A stretch of 64,000 nucleotides of DNA from Microbacterium sp. MPKO10 (lineage in GTDB: Bacteria; Actinomycetota; Actinomycetes; Actinomycetales; Microbacteriaceae): the NCBI RefSeq assembly GCF_026107415.2, contig NZ_JAPCHX010000003.1, positions 52,692-116,691 of the forward strand. The letters are read 5' to 3'. Both the position numbers and the translations under genes were made by a program. This document shows, in pieces, positions 55,645-64,000 of the stretch (position 1 is its first letter; every line of letters begins with the position of its first letter). Below the pieces are notes generated by a model that did not search any database, was not told the DNA's origin, and saw only the letters and a program-made list of their open reading frames with translations.

Positions 55645-57339
55645 ATGTCAGAGTTCGACCTGAAACCACGCAGCCGAGTCGTCACAGACGGCATCGAAGC
55701 CACCACCAGCCGCGGTATGCTGCGCGCTGTCGGCATGGGGGACGAAGACTGGGACAAACCCCAGATCGGCATTGCGTCGTCATGGAATGAAATCACTCCG
55801 TGCAACCTGTCGCTTGATCGACTCGCGCAGGGTGCAAAAGAGGGGGTCCACTCTGGCGGCGGTTACCCGCTGCAGTTCGGAACCGTGTCGGTGTCTGACG
55901 GGATCTCCATGGGGCACGAGGGCATGCACTTCTCCCTCGTTTCTCGCGAGGTCATCGCCGACTCGGTCGAGACCGTCGTCATGGCCGAACGGCTCGACGG
56001 AACGGTGCTGCTTGCCGGCTGCGACAAATCGCTGCCCGGGATGCTGATGGCGGCCGCGCGCCTCGATCTTGCCTCGGTCTTCCTCTACGCCGGGTCGATC
56101 GCTCCGGGGTGGGTCAAGCTCTCCGACGGCACGGAGAAAGATGTTACGATCATCGACTCGTTCGAGGGCGTCGGTGCCTGCAAGGCCGGAACGATGAGCG
56201 AAGAGGACCTCAAGCGTATCGAGTGCGCCATTGCGCCGGGCGAAGGAGCCTGCGGCGGCATGTACACGGCGAACACGATGGCCTCGGTCGCCGAAGCACT
56301 CGGTATGAGCCTTCCGGGCTCTGCCGCTCCGCCGTCGGCCGACCGCCGACGCGATTACTTTGCGCACCGCTCGGGCGAAGCCGTCGTCGGCATGCTCCAG
56401 AAGGGCATCACCGCACGGGACATCCTGACAAAAAAGGCATTCGAGAACGCCATCGCTGTCGCCATGGCATTCGGCGGATCGACGAATGTGATTCTCCACC
56501 TGCTCGCCATTGCGAACGAGGCGGAGGTTGACCTCACCATCGACGACTTCAACCGCATCGGCGACACGGTGCCGCACATCGGTGACCTCAAGCCCTTCGG
56601 CCAGTATGTGATGAACGATGTCGACAGGCATGGGGGAGTCCCGGTCGTCATGAAAGCGCTTCTCGATGCCGGGCTCATCCACGGCGACTGCCTCACTGTC
56701 ACCGGAAAGACTGTCGCTGAGAACCTCGCAGAGATCAGTCCGCCACCGCTTGACGGCACCGTGCTCCACACGCTCGACAACCCGATCCACCCGACGGGCG
56801 GACTGACAGTTCTCAAGGGGACGATGGCTCCGGGGGGAGCTGTCGTCAAGACCGCGGGCTTCGACTTCGAGGTGTTCGAGGGCCCCGCACGTGTGTTCGA
56901 GAGAGAACGCGCAGCTATGGACGCCCTGACCGAGGGAAAGATCTCAGCCGGCGACGTCATCATTATCCGGTACGAAGGCCCCAAGGGAGGCCCGGGAATG
57001 CGAGAGATGCTCGCCATTACGGGCGCGATCAAGGGCGCGGGCCTGGGAAAAGATGTATTACTATTGACAGACGGACGATTCTCAGGCGGCACAACCGGCC
57101 TGTGCATCGGCCATATAGCTCCCGAAGCGGTGGACGCTGGTCCCATCGCCTTCGTGCGCGATGGTGATCTGATACGGGTCGATATCGCAGCTCGCACACT
57201 CGATCTACTGGTCGACGATGCAGAGCTCGCCGCCCGCCGTGAAGGCTGGGCGCCGCTTCCTCCCCGCTACACCCGCGGCGTTCTCGCAAAATACTCCAAG
57301 CTCGTACGCTCTGCGTCAGAGGGCGCCGTCACGGGGTAG
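55645..57339 (+). CDS. ilvD: dihydroxy-acid dehydratase
   Basis: 564 residues. Iron-sulfur enzyme that makes the 2-keto acid precursors of valine and isoleucine. [20 protein letters not shown] carries a cluster cysteine, and [20 protein letters not shown] and DGRFSGGT follow. It starts the ilv gene group that continues with ilvB, ilvN and ilvC. Confidence 0.96.
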   Translation: MSEFDLKPRSRVVTDGIEATTSRGMLRAVGMGDEDWDKPQIGIASSWNEITPCNLSLDRLAQGAKEGVHSGGGYPLQFGTVSVSDGISMGHEGMHFSLVSREVIADSVETVVMAERLDGTVLLAGCDKSLPGMLMAAARLDLASVFLYAGSIAPGWVKLSDGTEKDVTIIDSFEGVGACKAGTMSEEDLKRIECAIAPGEGACGGMYTANTMASVAEALGMSLPGSAAPPSADRRRDYFAHRSGEAVVGMLQKGITARDILTKKAFENAIAVAMAFGGSTNVILHLLAIANEAEVDLTIDDFNRIGDTVPHIGDLKPFGQYVMNDVDRHGGVPVVMKALLDAGLIHGDCLTVTGKTVAENLAEISPPPLDGTVLHTLDNPIHPTGGLTVLKGTMAPGGAVVKTAGFDFEVFEGPARVFERERAAMDALTEGKISAGDVIIIRYEGPKGGPGMREMLAITGAIKGAGLGKDVLLLTDGRFSGGTTGLCIGHIAPEAVDAGPIAFVRDGDLIRVDIAARTLDLLVDDAELAARREGWAPLPPRYTRGVLAKYSKLVRSASEGAVTG

Positions 57340-57381
57340 ACACTTCTTTCTGCCGTCGAATCTTCAAGGACACACATCGTT

Positions 57382-59199
57382 ATGCCACGAGACCCACAAC
57401 CGACTCCGCCCACTCCGACCCCGACCCCATCACCGTCGCTCGGCTCGCAGCCCGAACAGCTCACGGGGGCTGAAGCCGTCGTTCGCACGCTCGAGCTTCT
57501 GGGCGTCGACGACATCTTCGGCCTGCCGGGAGGGACGATCCTTCCCGTCTACGACCCGCTGATGGACTCGACGAAGCTGCGGCACATTCTGGTCCGCCAC
57601 GAGCAGGGGGCCGGGCACGCCGCACAGGGGTATGCGTCGGCCAGCGGGCGTGTCGGGGTCTGCATCGCGACGTCCGGGCCGGGAGCGACCAACCTTGTGA
57701 CGGCCATCGCCGACGCGCACATGGACTCGGTGCCGATGCTCGCGATCACCGGTCAGGTGTTCTCGACACTCATGGGGACCGACGCGTTCCAGGAGGCCGA
57801 CATCGTGGGAATCACGATGCCGATCACCAAGCACTCGTTCCTCGTCCGGCGTGCAGCCGATATTCCCTCGGCGATCGCGTCGGCCTACCACATCGCATCT
57901 ACGGGACGACCCGGCCCCGTGCTCGTGGACATCACGAAAGATGCGCAGCAGGAGCTCGCGCCGTTCTCCTGGCCGCCGAAGATCGACTTGCCGGGCTACC
58001 GGCCCGTGACTAAGGCGCACGGCAAGCAGATCCAAGCGGCGGCGCAGATGCTTGTCGATGCCAAGAAGCCTGTCTTCTACGTCGGAGGCGGAGTCGTCCG
58101 TGCCCGGGCCGCCGAGGAGCTTCGCGCGCTCGCCGACGCGACGGGCGCTCCGATCGTGACAACGCTGATGGCCCGCGGAGCCTTCCCCGACTCTCACGAG
58201 CAGAATCTGGGAATGCCGGGAATGCACGGGACGGTTCCCGCCGTCCTCGCGCTGCAGGACTCAGACCTCATCGTGTCGCTCGGAGCACGCTTCGACGATC
58301 GTGTGACAGGAAAGACAAGCGAGTTCGCGCCCAACGCCAAGATCGTTCACGTCGACGTCGACCCCGCGGAGATCTCGAAGATCCGCATGGCCGACGTTCC
58401 CATCGTCGGCGATGCCAAAGACGTCATCGTCGATCTCACGTCCGCCTTCGCACAGGCAAACCGTGCGGGTGACGCCGATTACGCTGAATGGTGGCGTTAC
58501 CTCGACGGCCTGCGCGAGCAGTTCCCACTGGGATACGCGCCGACCACGGACGGACTGCTGTCGCCGCAGCAGATCATTAAACGCATCGGCGAGCTCACCG
58601 GTCCCGAGGGCGTTTACGTGGCCGGCGTCGGCCAGCACCAGATGTGGGCGGCGCAGTTCATCGCCTATGAGCGTCCGAACGCCTGGCTGAACTCCGGAGG
58701 CGCGGGCACCATGGGGTACTCCGTGCCCGCAGCGATGGGGGCAAAGGTCGCCGAGCCAGATCGACCGGTCTGGTCGATCGACGGCGACGGATGCTTCCAG
58801 ATGACGAACCAAGAGCTCGCGACGTGCACGATCAACAAGATTCCCATCAAGGTGGCGATCATCAATAATTCGTCACTGGGCATGGTCAAACAGTGGCAGA
58901 CGCTCTTCTACGACGGACGCTACTCGAACACCGAGCTCGACACCGGCCACGATTCAGTGCATGTGCCCGATTTCGTGAAGCTTGCTGACGCATACGGGTG
59001 TCTCGGCATCCGCGTGACGAAGGAGGAAGAGATCGATGACGCGATCAAGCTCGCCCTCGAGACGAACGATCGCCCTGTCGTCATTGACTTTGTCGTCAGC
59101 AAGGACGCCATGGTGTGGCCCATGGTGCCCCAGGGCGTGAGCAACAGCTACGTGCAATACGCCCGAGACCACAGCCCAGCGTTTGATGAGGAGGCCTGA
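57382..59199 (+). CDS. ilvB: acetolactate synthase large subunit
   Basis: 605 residues. ThDP enzyme that makes acetolactate and acetohydroxybutyrate. GADVLEC-like start [20 protein letters not shown], the ThDP-activating Glu in [13 protein letters not shown], and the ThDP motif [14 protein letters not shown] are present. An N-terminal Pro/Thr-rich segment precedes the domain. The 42-bp gap from ilvD shows no clear leader peptide. Confidence 0.96.
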   Translation: MPRDPQPTPPTPTPTPSPSLGSQPEQLTGAEAVVRTLELLGVDDIFGLPGGTILPVYDPLMDSTKLRHILVRHEQGAGHAAQGYASASGRVGVCIATSGPGATNLVTAIADAHMDSVPMLAITGQVFSTLMGTDAFQEADIVGITMPITKHSFLVRRAADIPSAIASAYHIASTGRPGPVLVDITKDAQQELAPFSWPPKIDLPGYRPVTKAHGKQIQAAAQMLVDAKKPVFYVGGGVVRARAAEELRALADATGAPIVTTLMARGAFPDSHEQNLGMPGMHGTVPAVLALQDSDLIVSLGARFDDRVTGKTSEFAPNAKIVHVDVDPAEISKIRMADVPIVGDAKDVIVDLTSAFAQANRAGDADYAEWWRYLDGLREQFPLGYAPTTDGLLSPQQIIKRIGELTGPEGVYVAGVGQHQMWAAQFIAYERPNAWLNSGGAGTMGYSVPAAMGAKVAEPDRPVWSIDGDGCFQMTNQELATCTINKIPIKVAIINNSSLGMVKQWQTLFYDGRYSNTELDTGHDSVHVPDFVKLADAYGCLGIRVTKEEEIDDAIKLALETNDRPVVIDFVVSKDAMVWPMVPQGVSNSYVQYARDHSPAFDEEA

Positions 59200-59201
59200 A
59201 A

Positions 59202-59711
59202 ATGACGACCCATGTTCTGAGTCTTCTCGTCGAAGACAAACCAGGTCTGCTGACACGCGTTGCCGGGCTCTTCGCTCGCCGCGGATTCAACATCGAGTCT
59301 CTCGCCGTCGGAGCGAGCGAGGTCGACGGGCTCTCGCGCATCACGGTTGTCGTTGACGTCGAGTCGCAGCCGCTTGAGCAGGTTACGAAGCAGCTCAACA
59401 AGCTTGTCAACGTCATCAAGATTGTCGAGCTCGATCCCGCGCAGTCTGTGCAGCGAGAGCATCTGCTGATCAAGGTGAAGGTCGACAACGTCACGCGCTC
59501 GCAAGTGCTTGAGGCCGTCAATCTCTTCCGTGCCCGCGTCGTCGACGTGGCGACCGACGCGCTCGTCATCGAGGTGACGGGTGATTCGGGGAAGACGAAT
59601 GCGCTCCTACGCGTCCTTGAGCCGTTCGGCATCAAGGAGCTTGCGCAGTCGGGACTGCTCGCCATCGGACGCGGACCGAAATCCATTACGGAACGCGTCT
59701 TCAAGAACTGA
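59202..59711 (+). CDS. ilvN: acetolactate synthase regulatory small subunit
   Basis: 169 residues with two regulatory domains. The N-terminal ACT domain (HVLSLLVEDKPGLLTRVAGL, then RRGFNIESLAVG) binds branched-chain amino acids for feedback control of the large subunit. It starts 3 bp after ilvB. The length matches the 160-175-residue bacterial small subunits. Confidence 0.95.
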   Translation: MTTHVLSLLVEDKPGLLTRVAGLFARRGFNIESLAVGASEVDGLSRITVVVDVESQPLEQVTKQLNKLVNVIKIVELDPAQSVQREHLLIKVKVDNVTRSQVLEAVNLFRARVVDVATDALVIEVTGDSGKTNALLRVLEPFGIKELAQSGLLAIGRGPKSITERVFKN

Positions 59712-59762
59712 CCAAGGCGAGGGGCTGCGTCTGCAGGCTCCGCCGTCACGAATGTCGAATAA

Positions 59763-60809
<1,047 letters not shown>

Positions 60810-60826
60810 TCAGTCACATCACCGTC

Positions 60827-60858
60827 AACGGCCCCGTCGCTTTCGCGGCGGGGCCGTT
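60827..60858. terminator. terminator-like hairpin after ilvC
   Basis: AACGGCCCCGTCGC pairs with GCGGCGGGGCCGTT (14 bp, one T-G) around a TTTC loop. No U-tract follows. It separates ilvC from the convergent small gene. Confidence 0.65.
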
Positions 60859-60876
60859 CCGTCATTCCGTGGGCGT

Positions 60877-61254
60877 CTATTCCTGGCGGTTGGCGCTCAC
60901 GAGGATTCCGCGTTGAGTCAGCAGCCCGCCCACGGCTTGGTCGACCTCGGCGAAGACATCATTCGCGCGCGACACACCGATGACGCCTCCCATGGCGCCT
61001 GATCCGGTCTCGCGCATCAGACGTGCCAAGAGTTGGCCATTGTGGTCATAGAAGTACAGCAAGAAGGTGAACCGCTGCTTCTTTCCCGCGAGCGCGCCCA
61101 GCCACATGGTGGCCTTCTTGCTTCCCCGCGCAACGACCCATCTGCCGCTCGGTTCAACCTCGACACCGAACCCCTGCGACGCCAGCGCCTCCTGAATCAC
61201 TGCCTTCGCCTGCTCCGGGTCGCCGGAGATGATGTAGTCAATTGTGGTAGCCAC
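60877..61254 (-). CDS. conserved-looking protein of unknown function
   Basis: 125 residues (TTIDYIISGDPEQAKAVIQE, then VEVEPSGRWVVARGSKKATM, and GSGAMGGVIGVSRANDVF). The alternating strand-helix pattern suggests a small soluble alpha/beta domain. No motif assigns a function. Confidence 0.6.
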   Translation of the reverse strand: MATTIDYIISGDPEQAKAVIQEALASQGFGVEVEPSGRWVVARGSKKATMWLGALAGKKQRFTFLLYFYDHNGQLLARLMRETGSGAMGGVIGVSRANDVFAEVDQAVGGLLTQRGILVSANRQE

Positions 61255-61370
61255 GTGGCTGTCCTTTCGTCGAGCTGTGTCGGTCGTTAGCGTACTGTCG
61301 TCGGCGCAGACGGGGAATGGGCAGGCCTCCCCGTGCGACCCTTCCGAGTCGGCACGGGTACTCTGGAGCC

Positions 61371-61805
61371 ATGAGCCGCGACGGTGACGAAGACCCTCTC
61401 AGCTGGGCCGGAGACGACGACCCCACGCTGCAGCCTGGCGATGACGTCAAATCTACGACGCCCAAGCCGCCGCCCGCGTCGCCGACGAGTGCCGACGACG
61501 GCCCGTCCCGTGACCAGGCCCAGCCCCGGTCGGCGATGCTCATCGCTCTGGGCATCTTCGGCGGCATCTACCTGCTCTACACGGTTGGGTGGGCGCTCAA
61601 CATCGGTCGCGACACCTACACGGTCGCCTCGCCGATCGATCAGGTGATGTACACCGCAGGGCTGTGGCTCGCCACGGCCGCCGCGCCCCTCTGGTTCGCC
61701 GCTGCTCTCTGGTTTACACGCGGCCACGCAAAGTCCCGGATTATCTGGCTCGTGCTCGGCGCACTCGTGCTGATCCCCTGGCCATTCGTGATCGGAGGCC
61801 TGTGA
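61371..61805 (+). CDS. membrane protein with acidic N-terminal tail
   Basis: 144 residues from ATG at 61371. About 50 polar Asp/Pro-rich residues precede three hydrophobic helices (LIALGIFGGIYLLYTVGW; GLWLATAAAPLWFAAALWF; WLVLGALVLIPWPFVIGG). It overlaps the next membrane gene by 1 bp; the pair is probably one operon. Function unknown. Confidence 0.65.
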   Translation: MSRDGDEDPLSWAGDDDPTLQPGDDVKSTTPKPPPASPTSADDGPSRDQAQPRSAMLIALGIFGGIYLLYTVGWALNIGRDTYTVASPIDQVMYTAGLWLATAAAPLWFAAALWFTRGHAKSRIIWLVLGALVLIPWPFVIGGL

Positions 61806-62140
61806 TGACGGACTCGACCCCGGCACGCGAACGGTACCGCCAATGGCCGGCGCTCGCCCTCGGCATCCTCTTCGGGCTCTTCTACGCTTACGACCTCTGG
61901 GAGGCCGTCGGCAACATCCTCACGCTTGCTGGCGTCGCCTCACAGCTCGGCATCGCCCTGACGGGCGCCGCCTGGGCGATCCTGGTCGTCAGCGTCGTCC
62001 TGCCCATCGCGATCTTCGTCGTGGCGATCCTGCTCGGGCGCTCACGTGGGTACCTGGCTCAAGCGCTGTTCTACGTCTGCGGACTCGCGGTGTCTGCGGC
62101 CACCTATCTGAGCCTCGTCTCGGCGATCAGCTTCGCATAA
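61805..62140 (+). CDS. membrane protein, partner of the preceding gene
   Basis: 111 residues with three helices (WPALALGILFGLFYAYDLW; GAAWAILVVSVVLPIAIFVV; ALFYVCGLAVSAATYLSLV). ATG at 61805 overlaps the upstream stop. Related in layout to the previous protein. Function unknown. Confidence 0.65.
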   Translation: MTDSTPARERYRQWPALALGILFGLFYAYDLWEAVGNILTLAGVASQLGIALTGAAWAILVVSVVLPIAIFVVAILLGRSRGYLAQALFYVCGLAVSAATYLSLVSAISFA

Positions 62141-62231
62141 CGTCACAATAATCCTGCGTCCACTAAACTACTGACGCATCTTCGTCTCACCGCTGCGGCG
62201 TCGATCTCTCATCCGCCGAACCCGTAAGGAT

Positions 62232-63827
62232 ATGCCTGTGTCACAACCGGTCGTGCTGATCGCCGAAGAACTCTCACCCGCAACAGTCGATGCTCTTGGG
62301 CCCGACTTCGAGATCAGAAAGGTCGATGGCACCGATCGCCCGTCGCTCTTCGACGCGCTCGCTGATGCCGATGCCGTTCTCATTCGCTCGGCGACGAAGA
62401 TGGATGCCGAGGCGCTCTCGCATGCACCGAAGCTCAAAGTCATTGCACGGGCTGGCGTCGGTCTCGACAACGTTGACATCGCGGCAGCCACGGAAGCCGG
62501 AACCATGGTCGTGAACGCACCGACCTCGAACATCATCTCGGCGGCCGAGCTCACCGTCGGCCATATCCTCAGCCTCGCGCGTCACATTCCCGCGGCAAAC
62601 GACTCACTGTCTGGCGGCGCCTGGAAGCGTTCGTCGTACACGGGTGTCGAACTGTACGAGAAGACTGTCGGCATCATCGGCCTCGGCCGCATCGGCGCCC
62701 TGATCACGGCTCGTCTTCAGGCCTTCGGCGTTTCCGTGATCGCGTACGACCCGTACGTCACCAGCGCGCGCGCTCAGCAGCTCGGCGTGCAGCTCGTCAC
62801 ACTCGATGAGCTCCTCGAGCAGTCCGATTTCGTCACGATTCACATGCCGAAGACGCCGGAGACCACCGGCATGATCGGCACTGCCGAGTTCGCGAAGATG
62901 AAGTCGAGCGCGTTCATCATCAACGTCGCCCGCGGCGGGCTGATCGATGAGGACGCACTCTTCGAAGCTCTGTCAGCGCGCACGATCGCGGGTGCGGCCA
63001 TCGACGTGTTCGTCTCAGAGCCGCCCACCGATTCGAAGCTTCTGACCCTTGACAACATCGTCGTCACTCCGCACCTTGGCGCGTCGACAGGAGAGGCACA
63101 GGAGAAGGCCGGAGTGTCGGTGGCGAAGTCCGTCCGCCTTGCCCTCGACGGCGAGCTCGTGCCCGACGCTGTGAACGTCGCCGGCGGAGTGATCGACCCG
63201 TATGTCCGCCCGGGGATCCCGCTCGTCGAGAAACTCGGCCAGGTCTTCTCCGGCATCACCCACTCGCCGCTCACCAGCGTCGACATCGAGGTGCACGGCG
63301 AACTCAACGACTACGACGTGAGCGTGTACAAGCTCGCGGCGCTCAAGGGGATCTTCACCAACATCGTCAGCGAGAGCGTGTCGTACGTCAACGCGCCGCT
63401 TTTGGCTGAACAGCGTGGCATCGAGGTGCGCCAGATCACGGATGCTGTCAGCGAGGAGTACCGCAACGTCATTACGATTCGCGGCGCTTTGAGCGACGGC
63501 TCGCAGATCTCGGTTTCGGGAACCCTCACGGGAACCAAGCAGACCGAGAAGATCGTGAACATCAACGGTTACGACGTCGAGGTTCCCATCGAGAATCATC
63601 ACGTCGTGATCCTCTACACCGATCGGCCGGGCATCGTCGCCGTCTATGGCCAGCAGCTCGGCGAGGCCGATGTCAACATCGCGAACATGCAGATTGCTCG
63701 GCACGAGGCGGGCGGCCAGGCACTCAGCGTGCTCACGATCGACTCGCCGGCTCCTGATGGTGTGCTCGATCGAATTGCCGAGGCGACAGCGGCGACGCTC
63801 GTGCGCGAGATCGACATCACCAACTGA
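62232..63827 (+). CDS. serA: D-3-phosphoglycerate dehydrogenase
   Basis: 531 residues. First committed step of serine synthesis. The substrate domain, the NAD-binding segment VGIIGLGRIGALITARLQAF, the catalytic region INVARGGLIDEDAL and HLGASTGEAQEKAG are present, then an ASB domain and a C-terminal ACT domain (HHVVILYTDRPGIVAVYGQQ). This long form is typical of actinobacteria and is serine-regulated. Confidence 0.95.
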   Translation: MPVSQPVVLIAEELSPATVDALGPDFEIRKVDGTDRPSLFDALADADAVLIRSATKMDAEALSHAPKLKVIARAGVGLDNVDIAAATEAGTMVVNAPTSNIISAAELTVGHILSLARHIPAANDSLSGGAWKRSSYTGVELYEKTVGIIGLGRIGALITARLQAFGVSVIAYDPYVTSARAQQLGVQLVTLDELLEQSDFVTIHMPKTPETTGMIGTAEFAKMKSSAFIINVARGGLIDEDALFEALSARTIAGAAIDVFVSEPPTDSKLLTLDNIVVTPHLGASTGEAQEKAGVSVAKSVRLALDGELVPDAVNVAGGVIDPYVRPGIPLVEKLGQVFSGITHSPLTSVDIEVHGELNDYDVSVYKLAALKGIFTNIVSESVSYVNAPLLAEQRGIEVRQITDAVSEEYRNVITIRGALSDGSQISVSGTLTGTKQTEKIVNINGYDVEVPIENHHVVILYTDRPGIVAVYGQQLGEADVNIANMQIARHEAGGQALSVLTIDSPAPDGVLDRIAEATAATLVREIDITN

Positions 63828-64000
63828 CGGGCATCCCGGCCGGAGAACGGTCACGGCCAGACAGCGGGCGGCGGGCTCCACGTCACGAGCACGAACCCTG
63901 CCGGGGGTGAGCTCGTCTACCCAAACTCCACGGTCACCGTGAACGTCTCCCTCGGCCCGAAACCCGAAAAGCTGCCATCGCTGGCCGCCGTGTCGTTCGA
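63828..64000 (+). pseudogene. PASTA-like coding remnant at the right edge
   Basis: After the serA stop, the same frame stays open to the window end and reads GGLHVTSTNPAGGELVYPNS, then TVTVNVSLGPKPEKLPSLAA, resembling a PASTA domain of penicillin-binding proteins or Ser/Thr kinases. No ATG, GTG or TTG start lies between the serA stop and this segment. It is either a decayed fragment, a gene with an error upstream, or part of an ORF that the window cuts. Confidence 0.4.

Noticed and set aside
63646..63942. 98-residue + frame overlapping the end of serA
   Set aside because: It is an out-of-frame shadow of serA, Ser/Arg-rich, with no conserved features.

Overview
The window is a high-GC actinobacterial chromosome segment, most likely from a Microbacteriaceae-type organism. 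Support comes from the order prfB-ftsE-ftsX-smpB-ssrA, a tmRNA tag reading ANSKRTDFALAA, a RamB-type regulator divergent from aceA, otsA-otsB followed by ilvD-ilvB-ilvN-ilvC-serA, and Tad-pilus pseudopilin genes at the left edge. The family-level placement is an inference from gene content and order.

Left chromosomal arm (1-7373): the end of a Tad pilus cluster (TadE/TadG-like), an MFS exporter, prfB, the ftsE-ftsX division pair, smpB next to its RNA partner ssrA, hisN on the reverse strand, and tRNA-Lys(CTT).

Prophage (about 7340-46054, 38.7 kb): a complete siphovirus-type prophage sits in the 3' half of tRNA-Lys(CTT), bounded by a 35-bp direct repeat. From left to right it carries: a tyrosine integrase with a near-consensus LexA box over its likely promoter; a divergent repressor/Cro switch with palindromic operators and apparently leaderless mRNAs; a putative excisionase; a 560-nt apparently non-coding, hairpin-rich region ending in an intrinsic terminator; an early operon of closely tiled genes (YqaJ exonuclease, RecT, RusA, replication protein, SSB and many micro-genes, several Cys-rich); a phage tRNA-Trp(CCA); HNH endonuclease, terminase, portal, MuF protein, scaffold, capsid and head-tail genes; tail genes with a programmed -1 frameshift at GGGAAAA; tape measure, Dit and receptor-binding proteins; and a lysis cassette (M15 peptidase, membrane proteins, holin).

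The right end of the prophage (39.9-46.0 kb) is accessory cargo: a polysaccharide pyruvyl transferase, small unknown proteins, a Panacea-type (DUF4065) antitoxin with a putative RelE-like toxin, and a reverse-strand operon starting with a lipoprotein. Two more reverse-strand cargo genes interrupt the early region (14227-14493) and the tail region (30903-31151). The most unusual observation is that all six reverse-strand cargo units are preceded by a similar short C-run/G-run imperfect palindrome (CCCC-AGTT-GGGG type) about 20-26 bp upstream of a -10-like hexamer. In five of the six the start codon follows that hexamer by 6-7 nt. This suggests a shared promoter class for lysogenic cargo.

Right chromosomal arm (46065-64000): aceB and aceA (glyoxylate shunt) with a divergent RamB-like regulator, a zwf-type glucose-6-phosphate dehydrogenase, otsA-otsB (trehalose synthesis), ilvD-ilvB-ilvN-ilvC (branched-chain amino acids), small membrane proteins, serA, and a PASTA-like coding remnant at the right edge.
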